From NCBI GenBank assembly GCA_033026295.1, contig CM065186.1:19689672-19753671 (forward strand): 64,000 bases of DNA, read 5' to 3'. Positions 47,562-59,925 of this stretch are shown piece by piece. A program made the translations under genes and the position numbers. The notes under the pieces are model-generated. The model saw only the letters and a list, made by a program, of their open reading frames with translations. It had not been told where the DNA came from and did no database searches. The number at the start of each line of letters is the position of its first letter. The first letter of the stretch is position 1. The DNA is from Channa striata. Taxonomy: Eukaryota; Chordata; Actinopteri; Anabantiformes; Channidae.

Positions 47562-49581
47562 TCATGCCTGATGTGTAAATTAGAGCAGGTCCACAGAAAG
47601 GGACAGGGAGAAAAAAAAATTGAAATACTTTTACTTTTAATACTTTTAGTAAATTATACAGTAAATCCGCCAGTAGAACGTGGCAGTATTTGACTTCTAG
47701 AAAAGATTTTTGTTTGCGTATTTCTACTTATTTACAGTTTTTAAGTACTACATGACCAATATGTCCTCATCCATCAGCGGCAGATAATAACGCTTCCTTC
47801 CTAAGTTTTGTCAGTTTGCCCCGCTTTTGTACATCCTTTCATATGTCATATTTGAGCCCTTGTTATAATGTGGTACACATCGTGGTGGCATCAGTATTAT
47901 ATGGAACATTCCAGGAGCACCACCATTTGACGCTATGGGAATGCCTATATAAACTGAAAAGCTGTGTTAGAGTTAGGGACAATGACTCCAGGGTTTGGTT
48001 ACACTAGGAGACAACAACAGTTAGATTTAGGCACAAAAACTTCAGGGTAACGTTACAATTTAAAATAAATTAAATTAAAATAAAATGCTACAAACAGTGA
48101 CAAGAGCAACAGTGCACTTTCTTGCAACAGTAACCGTGCGGGTCACATTGAGTTACGATCATCATTAAAGCACACAACATCTTGAACTAGAGTCGAACCC
48201 CTGGCAAATGGGCACTCTAAGAGTCCGACTGCAGTGCTAAAGGACTGGACAAAGCAGGGCTTTTGGACACCTCAGGAATGAGAACACTCTGCAGTGACAA
48301 TCTCCTTGGCTTTTGATCTGTATTTTAACTCGATTTTCAACAACCATCAGCCAGCTATTGTTGTTGAAAAGCCAAATTAAATTGGGCATAATTCCAATGA
48401 AAAATAAAATAATTCTACGGGTGACTACATATATACAGCCATTTAATTTTTGTATTTTTTTTGCATTTACTGTAAAAGGTAAAACAGTGCTATGTTGCCA
48501 TTGTAGTAGGTAGCTCGATTGATTCAAATAGAAGCGTGGAATTGGCTCCACAGTATGTGCCTAAGTAGATACACACAGATGCTGCTGCTGCTGTTCCTTT
48601 AATGTGCCGCTCATGCTACTCCCGTGTAGGCAATGTTACACAGAATACTTCCCATCCCAGTAGTACCGCAGACAAAATTTCACACCGGAAATCCTAACAG
48701 GAACCAAACAGAATGCAAACGCGGGATGCAGAAAGAGTCTGTGCACAGAAAGATAATTACTTAATATACAGCAGCACACATAAGGCACTTTTCAGGCTCC
48801 TTGGCATGAGACAACACTCTTCAATAGTGTATCTGTGACAGTGTGGATGAGGTGTTACAGTTGTGTTGTTAGTCTTTATTTTGCTTCACTAAAAAAAAAA
48901 AAGCAAAATGCACAACAGAGTATTGAATTAAGCAGTTCTTCTTAAATCATGCATACACACAGTTATATGAAAAGGAGAAGAACATGCATTGACAGAATTG
49001 ACTTTCAGAAGGCTGTTGTTATAGTGGGTTTGGTAATTGAATTCTCCTGTGACCCTTTCAGTAGGACACAATTATTAGTGCCTTATTAGAAGTTTGTAGT
49101 TTGTTTGCTATAAGAATGAGAAATGATCATTAACTCAACTGCTTCCCCTACTATTGTTGCAGTATTCCGGTTTCAGATTAGTATTTTCAACAGCGAGCAC
49201 AGGGCCGACAGTCTCTTCATTTTCAGGTCAGCATCCTCTCTCTTCTTACAAACTCCTCCCATTGTGATTTGTCCATCCATTAACAAATGAATGATTAAAT
49301 ATATGAGTTGTGAAAGTAAAAAAATAAACTAAATTCTTTACTAAACATTTAATTTTTCACGGTAGCTCCACAGCAGGTTGGTGGTGAAATATTACCAAAT
49401 TCTTCGTAGTAGCTATTTGTAATGACAGTAACCATGGCAGAATGCAGTTACTTATACAGTATGACTCAATGCAACGTTATACCACGTGATGTGATACAAT
49501 CTGATCAGTTCAGTTTACATTAAAATTAATCTCGAATCTCAAGGACAAATACACAACACAAACATAAAAAAATTGCATTTA
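47562..49581. other. FHIT: Intronic stretch, one degraded repeat
   Basis: The part at about 48185-48300 looks, on the minus strand, like a degraded tRNA-derived SINE head ('caggggttcgactctag' resembles a B-box), and shares a 55-base phrase with 15010-15060. No gene is evident. An A run is at about 48891-48902. Confidence 0.5.
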
Positions 49582-49758
49582 CACTGTTGCCCATTATGTT
49601 GGAATAATTTTCTTCTGACACATTCCTCTTTTTTGCAGGTTAATTGTGGTTTAACTTATACTGTGATACACTGTTGAGAAGATAAATCCTATTGTCACAA
49701 TAATTTCCTGAGAAGAGGTTAAAAAAAATATTTTATTCCAAAATTATGGGCAACAGTG
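49582..49758. mobile_element. 177-bp MITE with TA target duplication
   Basis: The ends are inverted repeats of about 28 bp with few mismatches: CACTGTTGCCCATTATGTTG at the left and CACTGTTGCCCATAATTTTG read inward from the right. TA flanks both sides (49580-49581 and 49759-49760). It contains 'ggttaattgtggtttaac', a small internal near-palindrome. No coding capacity; a Tc1/mariner-type deletion derivative is likely. Confidence 0.88.
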
Positions 49759-51115
49759 TATTAATCATTCAAACACTTACCAAACCCCAAACAATTGAAC
49801 GTAGAAAACACATTTCCTGAAAGCTGCTAATGCTGTGTACTTGATGTGTGCACCATCTTGTGATGTATGTGGTCTGTTTACATAAAAGTATATAGTATAA
49901 TAAATATGTTATTCACGTGAAAATAATTTCTTAATAACCACTCGCCTAATTATATGGTTGTTATGTCACAAATCGTCCTGGCCGGCCCTGCTTGCAGCTG
50001 TACTTGTCTAACTCTGCGTCCAGTGCTGCTGGAGGCCGATGGGTAAGGTCTGTGGTTTCCTATCGTCAACTAGACAATGAGTGACCTGCCTGTGCAGCAT
50101 CTTTGTCAACTGTCACCGGTTGGAAGATTCAGCTGAGCTGAAAGACCCGGGGTTATGGACTGCTTTTGATAGTGTCAATGCACAGCGAGCTGGTAATCTG
50201 TCTCCCCAGCTCAGGCCTCTCATCCAGTCTCTCATACCTCTCTGCCCACTGGGCTAGCAGTTAGTCACACTGCCAAGCCAGACCTTTTGTTCAAAGTGTT
50301 GACTCATTCACCAGAGACAGCTTTTTTTTTTTTTAAGATTAGTACAGTCATCATCCTCTGATAGAAGGCGATGGAAGTTGTCCACGTATATTATGCTGAT
50401 GTTGGTACGACTTTATTGTACCGTTCTTTCTATCAAACAGTCGTAGTGACATATGGAGAGGCTTACAACTGCACAAAGATCTTTGACTGGGATAAATAAA
50501 ATCAAACATTTAAGAACCTTTTTGGCTGAAATAATTCACAATGAAACCCAAATCCACCTTAGACCACCTCCACTGATTATGAAAAGCAGAAGTTCATATT
50601 CTTTGCCTTCTTCACAATTTGATACAAAAGGTTCCCAACTGAATTCTCGCCCTCCCTCACTTCCTGTTGTTTGTACATTGTCTGTAAAGAAGGTATAAAA
50701 TGGTTCCAAAATACATTTCTAAAAGTATTCATCTGTGATGGACAAGATAGCAATTGAGGTTTAGTCTGCATCAAGTATTTTTTTTCCAAAGTTAAGCAAT
50801 TAACTATTTGAGAATTTCAGTCACAGTCCCCCTGTCAGCTGTCCTTTGCTACAGTTAAAGTTAATTACCACAGAATGCCCAATGTCCAAATTAATTTACA
50901 ATTTGTCACAAGTTGATTTCGATTCACTTTTTATGTTTTTTAACTGCCATTCCATGGTTGCATAGCCTTTATGAAATATTAAACATGACATGACCTCTTA
51001 AGTAACACTTTAGCCACCCGAGTTAATAGGTTAAAGTTAAAAGAACTACTAACCTGTGAACTTTAACAGATGAATCTGTTAAGCAGAGGGACATAAGTAA
51101 TGCTTAGGAACATGG
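49759..51115. other. FHIT: Intronic stretch, nothing recognised
   Basis: No gene or element is evident. The block at about 49975-50250 is higher in G+C than its surroundings and free of repeat signatures; it could be conserved non-coding DNA. Confidence 0.5.
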
Positions 51116-51660
51116 TCAAATGACGGATGTGATGATAGGGTTCGGATTGAAAACTGACAGAAAAGCAATTATTAGATATTTTGGTTTTTGGACATATTTA
51201 TGTTGAATTAAAATAGCTGAAGAGGACGGCTTTAGTCCAGTTTCAGGCCCAGTCGCCCTCCTCTGTCTGTAAGATAGAGAAGTTGTAAAGTTTAATGGCC
51301 ACTTCAAGAAAAAAGATCTCCTGTAGTGTTCTGCAGAGTAATTAGCAGTGAGCAGTCTGAACATTCTCCTCTGTCCAGCCAGCAGACTGTGGAGTGGGTG
51401 GGAGGAACTGTCCAACACTGTGAGAAGTTTGGACAGCATCTTTCTCTCAGCCAAAACATGCACTGGGTTTAGCTCCATGCTCAGAACAGAGCCAGCTTGC
51501 CCTCCTGATTAATTTGTTCAGCCTGCCACCTTTATGCTGCTGCCCCAGCAGAGCCCAGCATAGAAGACAGAGACTTACAGGACATCCAAAGCATGGGGTT
51601 GCAGACTTTGAAACACCTGAGCCTCTGTGGGAAATACAGCCAGCTCTAGGTTTTCTTGTA
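51116..51660 (-). pseudogene. LINE 3' end fragment, minus strand
   Basis: The minus-strand frame at 51116-51478 reads like the extreme carboxyl terminus of a non-LTR retrotransposon protein: D-S-S-S-H-P-L-H-S-L-L, then Q-R-R-M-F-R-L-L, and H-Y-R-R-S-F-F-L-K-W, the counterpart of the D-H-P-L-H...R-Y-R-x-S-F-x-P block seen in fish LINE proteins. Upstream to about 51660 the minus strand continues with degraded coding sequence. The frame terminates without the reverse transcriptase core. Clade not determined. Confidence 0.6.
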
Positions 51661-52084
51661 AAGTACCATTGAATTTATTGTCTAGTCCAACGTGTAGTCC
51701 AAGTGGACACCCAAGTCCACTCGGGTAAGTTAAGTTCCTGTCAGCTTGAAAGTGTGTTATCGAATGCAGCGTGTCAACACATTTGCATAAAACCTAAAAT
51801 GCAATTACAATAAAAACGAGCAGTGATAATAGGCGCCAGATTTACTCCAGTATGTTTATGAGTAACAACAGCGACTTACACGATATATTGTATATTCTTT
51901 GGCAAAGAGAACAGATGTGTTTGAAGTGTAGCCTTAGAGATTTCCATGGAAGATGCTGTTCTAATATCACAAAAAGACAGATAAGAGCCACAATGTGAAA
52001 ATGCTCGAAAGGCAGCTGATTTCTTTTTAGATATCTGGGTAAAGATGAGTAAACAGAACCTGCACAATGTACAACGACATGTTG

Positions 52085-52420
52085 CCGTGTACTAGATTTC
52101 AAAAATTATTAGGTAGAACATTTTGTAGGGCTTATAGGTCTGTGTAAGTACTTTAAAGTTTGCTTTGTTACGTATAAGCAGCCAGTGGAGAGAAATCCGA
52201 TTAAGAGTGATGTGATCAACTTTCTTTTTCCTGGTTAGGATTCTAGCCACACTATTCTGAACAAATTACAGGCAGTTAGTGAGGGTGATTAATGACTAGA
52301 GTAGACCTGAGAAAAGGAAATTACAATAATCAAGTCTTGATGAAATGAATGCATGAATCAAAATTTCTGTGTCTGACAGTGAAAGAAATGGCTGCTATAT
52401 TATGGACAAAGTAAAAAAGC
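52085..52420 (-). repeat. Old L2/Rex1-like LINE relic, minus strand
   Basis: The + strand words 'agccagtggagagaa', 'tagccacactattctgaacaaatt', 'gaaattacaataatcaagtcttgatgaaatgaatgcatgaat' parallel 45455-45625 of the better LINE copy ('agccaatggagagaa', 'tgctgcagcattttggatt', 'agtagagaattacagtagtcaaatctagaagtaacgaatgcatgaacc'). This is a more diverged copy of the same family in the same orientation. Confidence 0.65.
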
Positions 52421-55084
52421 TGTTTTAACAGTTCTTTCTGATACGGGGTTCCACAGTGTTTCAACTGGCCATCTAACTGACATTTTTACATGGATGTGAC
52501 TGAAGCAGGGTTGTGAATTTATGGAGCCTGGAAAGGGCCAGACAGGAGAAAAAAATGGGTGGGTACAGATTACTGAACCATGTGAATGAATTACTAATCC
52601 GTGTGCACGGATTACATCATTTGTGCTCTCAATTTGATGATTTGTGTCCTCAATTGATCGAGCAATTTAGCTATCATTGTTTCCTGTTTTATCATCATAC
52701 AGCCGCTTTCAAGCTGGGTTGTAGCGGCTGAAACAAAGCAACCAAGCCACCACTCAATGGAAATATAGCATATTTTGTCTGTGAGCTAAGTGCTGCTTCA
52801 ATACACAGGACGACGTGTCTGAGCATCAGGCTTTTTCCCCATGAACATTAGCCTACTGTGTGCATAACCGTCACCATTTGTGTAGTTTCAGTCAGCAGAG
52901 GCACATATGTACATACACACAGATCTAAGCCTATCTAGGTAGAGTTGATCATATTTTGCATTGCTGCCATTAATAGGTTTATTGGGCAATATTTTTTTTG
53001 CTAATTTCTTTAGCCATCACGCAGCAGCAGGAACAAATGTCTCCAAATGAAGACAGCAGCTGTGACGTCACAGTTTGTAATAATTAGGCCATTAATTATC
53101 CTGTCTTGGTAGTAGGATTTGTAAGGATTTAACGGCACAGTGTCTATATTCTATACAAACCAATATTTCTATACAAATGTTCTGACCCAGGTCGCCTGCT
53201 GACCTGGGTAAGTTGCAGCTGAGTGTCGCAGTATGTGGTTGTGTTCCAGTCAAATATGAACCAGTGCTGAGCTAGTAACAGTTGCTGGATCTTGTTCTGT
53301 GGGGGTATCTGGATGCGGGCCAGTTTGGGCTGAGAATTGGCACATTCTGCCACATTTTGGCTGGCTATAGACCCTGACCCCTCGTATCCAGCCATAGTGT
53401 TGGTGCACTCGTTGTGTTCTGGTCCTGTGTCTGTTAGTGTGAGTTAGTCGATCCAAATAGTAGCATTGCTCTGGATCTGTGTATCATTCTTTTATTTGTT
53501 GTTCAAAGTAAAACCAATCATGACAAAAGATACAAACTAAATCTACTAGTGACTTTTTTTTTTTTCTTAAGGTCGCACTGGCATGACCCAGATGTGAGTC
53601 AGCTGTCAAACTGCTGTGGAAACTGTCGGGCTGGATCGGTTCCTGACTACATTTATAAATGTGTCCACATCCAGGCGCAGATTATGTGATCTGACAATGT
53701 CACATTTTAGCACATCCTGGATTAAAAGAGATGATCTGGGAGGAAACTTTTTTGAACTTTAACCAGCTTGTTGGAGGGTTACTGTCTGTTTGAATCACAG
53801 AGCACTTTAACTCACTTTGTAAGTTGATGGCATTCTCTGGGGGACCAAACAGGGAGGTTGTCTTTGTCTCACACAGCACTGTGTGAAGACCGACAGCTGT
53901 CACCGTTAGTTTGAACCCACAAAGATATTGGCTCGGCATAGACATGGCATTTTTCTCCTCTTTACATATTTCTGATTTCTTCTGGGTTGGGAGATGGGTA
54001 AAGCATTTTTGGCATAACCACAGTGGCAAAGTTACACCAAAGCGAACCACCTCTGCAGTAAAGGTTCCAAAACCAAAAGTTTTTGGTTCCAAAAAATCTG
54101 ACTGATTTAAGTGTGTATCTACATACTGTGCAGAGAGACTTTTAGCTGATTGTCTGCTATAACTATAATGAAATTAGGCCTGGTTCTCTCACCTTTGGAC
54201 TGCTACTGCCCCCGTTTTGCTAAAGCTTAACAGACACACTGGGTAGGATTAATTAAAAAGACTATATTAGTATGTAATTAGGGTTTTTATGGGTGAAGTT
54301 GAGGGTCATAACTCGGATCACTGGAGGGTTCCAAACTTTCTTTTAATTGCCCTGCTAAAGTTTAACGACTTGCCACCTGTACTGCTGCAGCTCTTTTTCT
54401 GGTAATAAAGTTGTTACTTAATTCCGTCTAACCCACGGTGAAACTCACTGGGGCTAAATTTACAAAGAGTCACCATGACTATACTTAGATTTATCACGTA
54501 GTATCATAGATGCCTTTAGATACATTAGAAAACACACAAACAGCAAGCACACAGTTGCTAAGAGCTTAAACCTGATCAGGTCACTTGAGCAGGAGAATCG
54601 TGTATCTTGTAAAATTACAAAAGAATAGATATTTTTTTATGTAGAAAACTTTAGTGAACTTTCTGAATTATTGGTTCGGAACAGTATAGTCAGAGTCATT
54701 AACACAATCATGACCGTGAGCTGGCTTTTTTGGCATTGTGACACAGATAAGCGGCAAATACCCAAAACACAACCTTTTTATTATCAACACTGTCTTCTAA
54801 AAATACAAACTGCAAATGCAGGTAATTTTTGTAAAATATGTTTTTTTAACATGTTGAAAACATGCTGACACATGTTACTTTTATTTGCAACTAATTACAA
54901 ATGCAAATATAATCATTTAACCACCCATCTGCAGTTTTGTTAATTCATAATCCATCTACTGATGAAGGATACTATGTTCCCTAACAAAACCTTGGTAGTA
55001 GACATTACAACAAATTAGATATTATATGTTGCCATTTATTATTCATATTATTTTTAATCTACGCTTTCCAAAGTAACCAAATTA
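52421..55084. other. FHIT: Intronic stretch, no gene seen
   Basis: No exon, RNA gene or clear element is evident. Two open frames on opposite strands at 53700-54105 overlap and lack motifs; both look fortuitous. Confidence 0.5.
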
Positions 55085-55870
55085 ACCAGTCGTCCACCAA
55101 TCCCAGGGTTGTTCCCCGGCTACTATGGTCACTTGTCAAAGTGTCCTTGAGCAGGACACTGAACCCAAACATCCAGCTGTACAGCAGCCTTCCCATCGGC
55201 GTGTGCGCGTCCGAACGGGTGAATGAGCGCTACATACAAACCCCAATTCCAATGGCGTTGGGACACTGTGTTTAAAAGTAAATAAAAACTGAATATCTAA
55301 TAATATTTAACTGAATACACCACGAAGACAAGATATTTCATGTTTAAACCGATAAACCTCATTGTTTTTTGCCAATATTCACTTGTTTTGAATTTGATGC
55401 CTGCAACACATTCCCAAAGAGCTGGGATGGGGGTATCTGCTCCATCACCTTCACGACGTGAGCACTAATTGTTAAAGTTTTGTAGGACTTTTTTTCCCAT
55501 TCTCACTTGATGTACGACTTGAGTTGCTCAACAGTTTATAATGCGGCACATATTTTCAATGCGAGACAGGTCAGTCTAGTACCCGCATTCTTTTACAACA
55601 TTGTACCAGGTGCAGAATTTGGTTTGTCATTGTCTTGCTGAAATAAGCAGTGACGGTCCTAAAACAGAAGCTGAAGTTCCAATTAACTCGTTCACTTGGG
55701 AAAGTTGAAGGAATGCTCAAAAAGCACCTGTTTGTTTTTTTGAGCATTTCTCACCTAATCTGGTCAAAAAGGATTTGTAGGTCATTGTATTCTGTTTTTA
55801 TTTGTCTTCACTCAACATCCCAACTTTATTGGAATTGGGTTATGTAAGTACAGACCATTTACCATTTAAA
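55085..55870 (+). repeat. tRNA-derived SINE split by a transposon
   Basis: The left part (55085-55236) has 'cagtcgtccaccaatcccagggttgttc', the core 'gtgtccttgagcaggacactgaacccaa' and 'catcggcgtgtgcgcg..gaatgagcgctaca'. The right part (55845-55870) is the missing tail 'taagtacagaccatttaccat'. Joining the halves at the TA gives the SINE layout seen at 45903-46177. The tRNA A-box is missing from the left edge. Confidence 0.82.
55237..55844. mobile_element. 608-bp Tc1-family deletion derivative inside SINE
   Basis: The ends are inverted repeats of about 28 bp: CAAACCCCAATTCCAATGGC at the left and CATAACCCAATTCCAATAAA read inward from the right. TA is present on both sides (55235-55236 and 55845-55846), consistent with a TA target inside the SINE word 'gcgctacata'. 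Internal phrases ('ttttgaatttgatgcctgcaacacattcccaaagagctggga') match the relic at 9230-10385. No transposase frame remains. Confidence 0.87.
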
Positions 55871-55914
55871 CATTTAACTTTATTATTATTCTTGCAACTG
55901 GAACAAACTTACAA

Positions 55915-56112
55915 TCACTGGACACTTTATTAGGTACATTCTAATACAATCCAATACAGCAGCTCTGCCATGAATTTTGATTTACAAGGTTCTAATTTGT
56001 CAGTTTTTAAGTTGGAACTCTCACAAAGGTGATAATTCTAATACGGTTAGTGGAGTTGTACTAGAGGGCATTAGAAGAAGAGATGGTTCTAATGTTGTGG
56101 CCACACCAATCA
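55915..56112. mobile_element. Degraded MITE-like element
   Basis: The segment begins 'cactggacactttattaggtacattctaa', related to the terminal repeat of the element at 41573-41730, and ends with 'aagagatggttctaatgttgtggccacaccaatc'. Internal words such as 'acaaaggtgataattctaat' and 'ggttagtggagttgtac' follow the layout of a short fish DNA element. The inverted repeat is not convincing and there is no clear target duplication. Confidence 0.5.
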
Positions 56113-59100
56113 TTTTAAACATGGTGGCCAACACATTACAGGAATAAACACTATAAAGTTCTCATCAACACAGTTTGAAGACAAGCGCTGTAAGCATATG
56201 ATTTAAATATAGCTCAATAAAACATTGATTGCATATCATAATCCAAGTAGGTTTTTTTTTTTTTGAAGCAATAAAAAGCTTGGTAGTCCCCACTCCTTGC
56301 TGACTTGCGTTTTCTTCTGGGGGGTGACAAGGCCATAGACGAGATGTCCTACACATTAAATGTTATAGAAATTCTCTGTTTCCATCAGTGGCACACGTCC
56401 ATTGTCCAGTGGCACTCGAGTGCTGTAGCTTTAGCCAGGCTATCTTACAAGCTGACTTCACTTCTTGCTGTAAACATTGTTTTGTGTCTCTTTTCATGCA
56501 ATAGAGATGATAATGACTCATATCATAGGCTTGTGCGTTTCACAATTCAAGCGCTCTGCTAATTCCTCTGTTTTGTCTGAGTGTAATACTAACTAATTCA
56601 TTTTTATTAAGGCAGCAGAACACTGGCAGCTTTTGCTCTCACTTCTTCACAGGATTTAAAAATGGCAAATGTAACTTTCACGATCGTCCTGGTTTATCAG
56701 TACTATATAGTATTTTTTACAACCACTGTCAATAATACATAGCTGCCAATTAATTAGTTTTTCAAAGTGTTAAAACGGAGCTACTTTTTTTCATTTTTCA
56801 AGTCCATAATGAGTTTTTTATTATTTTTTTCTATTTGTCTTTCTTCTTGATTTTCTCGTTTCCTTTCAAGTGGCAGACTAAAGAGGAGTCTTTGATATTC
56901 ACCCAGAAAAAAAAAAAAAACATGAGCATTTGGGAGATGCTGAGAAACAAAACACCATTTGAATTATTTGCCTTTGAAGCTCCATTCATGCACACTTTTC
57001 GCACATCAGCCACCATGACTTGAGCTGCATCTCCCAACTTTGTTTCTGGAAGAACAAAGTGTCCGTGCTCTTTTGTTTCTATGCACACGTCGGTGTGTCT
57101 CTTTGAGTCTCGACGTGTGCGTGTCAATCTGTACCTCTAATAAGTCTACATGAGCCACAGAAACATGGGTTACGGTGTTTGTTTGAATGGCAAACAGACT
57201 TCCACCACCCCCCATCAGTCTGTTGGTAGATAGTTTGGCATTCAAATGGTGTAACACCTGCACTGGGCTAAATAAATTCTGCGAGTGGTAAGGTGTTACT
57301 GCTTGTATCCCTGTGATTAGATGATAATAAACCTGGGGATTTATGATACCAAATTAAACAGCAACATTGTTCGCACTGTAGTAGATAATAAAGCAGGGGA
57401 AAGTCGGGAAAGACGGACTTTTCAAAGCTGCAGCAGCAGGTGGTAGAGTTTGACAAGACAAAGACGAAAACGACTTCAAGCTTTTATTCACAGCTTTGAG
57501 ACATTCATATTTACTCTAGTGAGTGCTGATATGACAGCGGGAAAAAAAAACCTCAAACAGCCTCTCATCAACAATAATCCCTTGTTTGTGAAAAGACAGA
57601 CGAGTAAATGTAATATAATTAGAAATGGAAGGTGCTGCTTGTCTGTTCCCACAGGCGATGTGAGAGGCTCTTCACCAGAGCACTTGGCTGCTTACAAACC
57701 AGCCTGAGTGCAGCTAATTTCTGGTGAATTTAGGTAATGGGGTTTATCCTCTCCAGTGGTTCCTCACATACAACGTATGTAAAAGTTGGTTTGAAGTTAG
57801 ATCTGTGGTCCAGCTAAAAATAAATTGGAAATTAAATTAAAATGTTCACTCGCTATAGCATAGAGCTCTGCTGTGTAAAGCACACCAGTGCCAAAAATAA
57901 AATTTGGTTGCTATTGTGTCTTTGTAGACAGAGAAGATCTTTGCTTCCATCCAATCTTACTATAGTCATATTTGGTGATAAAACCCAGTAGTCGACAGGG
58001 AAGGCTCTGGATTTATAACTATTTTTATGTTTGCTTTAGAAACAACAACACTCCGGATACACATTTATGAAGTCCTTGTCCTCTGCTGACTGTGTGGAAT
58101 TATGGCCTCGTCCTGTCTCTACCTAACTGTAAAGTCTATTAACTCGGACCACGTCTTTAGAAAGACTCATATGTGCTAATCTGCGGCCAGTGTCTCGTGC
58201 AATATTCTGCTGCCATAGGACGGCAACAAAGAAGATTGTGTCTGAGTGTGTTAATAATTCACACACTGAGGTCGGCCAGATGTGTTAAACTGTAATGCTA
58301 TTGATCATTATGCAGAACTTTCAGTTAGCAGCTTCTCACTTTCAGCGCAGATGCTGCATCCCCTGAATGAAGTGATAAATGTCGCTGGTGGCACGTGGTT
58401 TCAGCTGCCACTAATGAACACGAGGCTTGAGGGGTTAAATGTATCCAGAGATATTCACCTCTGTCATACAATTGCACAAGTGATCCACCAGAGGGTCACA
58501 TCTTCACTGTAGTTATTAATATTTATCTGTCTCTAAGTGTTAGTTACACAAATATATCAATAACATAAGTAGATAATGTTAATGGGTTGAGTAATTGGAG
58601 TATTTGTGTGAAGCAGCTTTTGAGAAATAATTTGTGTCAGTAGGATATAGCTGCTATTTCACTGTTTAATATATCGTACATATTTAATAAAGAGTTAATG
58701 CAGCTAAACATACATTGGATAAAATTTAGTCAACATTTCTAATTAAAACACGGCACTGGATCACTTCTTTAACCTTTACGTCACTGCTGTTCTTACTTTG
58801 TACCCGTATTTGATTTTACACAGACATTTTCCTTCATTTACTTTTTACTTTTTCTACATCTGAAAATTCCGTCTGTCAGCTGTGACGCTAACTCTTCTGG
58901 TCCTAATAAAGCAGTTATTTTATTTATTAATTTATTTTGTACTGTGCGCATTACAAATGTGCTGGCCTGCCCACTCACAGGCTTGGGGAGGTAAATAAAA
59001 ATTCCTGTTGTCTCTCTCCTGATGTGTTAATTTCCTTTCAATACTGGAAATCCTACAGATGCATAACTACATATGAATAGAAAAATATGACTTTGTCATG

Positions 59101-59819
59101 GTTTTTGGCTGCAAAAGGGATATTGAGTTGGACTTGAAAAGCTGATGCTGGTGGAATTTCCCACGGGCTTGCTCTTCTCGCCCTTGAAGATCTGCAGACA
59201 TTTCTATAAGTCATCGTGTTTGTTGTCTTATCCTGAATCAAATGACACCATCAAAATCTATTTCCTCTGTGTGCATCCAGCCTAGATATAGGTCAAACAT
59301 AAAAACAGGAAGCAGGGCAAACTGCTAACCAAACATAACTCCATAACCAAACAATAATACACCACACAGAAAATACTCCAAAGCTGTCTGATTTACATTC
59401 ACCCATTCCTGAAATGTTGTGAATGTTTCTTTAAAGTCCAGTCATATGGATGCTGTTACAACAATCAGAAAATAGCACAGGCTCCAATGAACCCCTTTAA
59501 TCAAGAAACCAATCCTTAGAGATGTCAAAATCGATGTAAAATCCAACAGAAACAATGCTTTTATTGTGTTGAGTGTATTCTCTATCTACTGCCCCAGTAT
59601 ATTGTTCCAGCATGTTCCTCAGTCCATCAGTCCACAAAAGGAAGTACATATTGTAAGTGCTGCATCTCATCACGTCGCAATTTGATGAGTTGATTTCAGT
59701 GAGCTTCATGAAAGCAAGCAGGGATTCTTGCAAAGAAGAGTAAAATATATCAATGAGGCAGAATATTAAGAGATTGAAAGTTGTGGTGGACAGGAAACTA
59801 CATGGGAAAATTTTAGTGT
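56113..59819. other. FHIT: Intronic stretch, nothing recognised
   Basis: No gene or clear mobile element. A run of 14 A is at about 56909-56922. Confidence 0.5.
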
Positions 59820-59925
59820 TGGGGATGATTATATGTGTCACAGCAAACGCGTGTAGCTGTAGACTGGTCAGAGTGCCCATGCTGTCCACCTGGTGGTATT
59901 AATGTTGTGGCTGATCGGTGAAGAG
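59820..59925 (+). mobile_element. Tc1-family fragment
   Basis: The phrase 'tgtagactggtcagagtgcccatgctgtccacc' is an internal block of the same Tc1-type family as 44502-46690, and it is joined directly to a terminal 'ggtggtattaatgttgtggctgatcggtg', the right inverted repeat. It is therefore an internally deleted copy or the 3' end of one. A left end is not visible. Confidence 0.6.

Noticed and set aside
53700..54092. 130-codon minus strand frame
   Set aside because: No motif, no homology I recognise, and an overlapping + strand frame at 53911-54105 is equally open.
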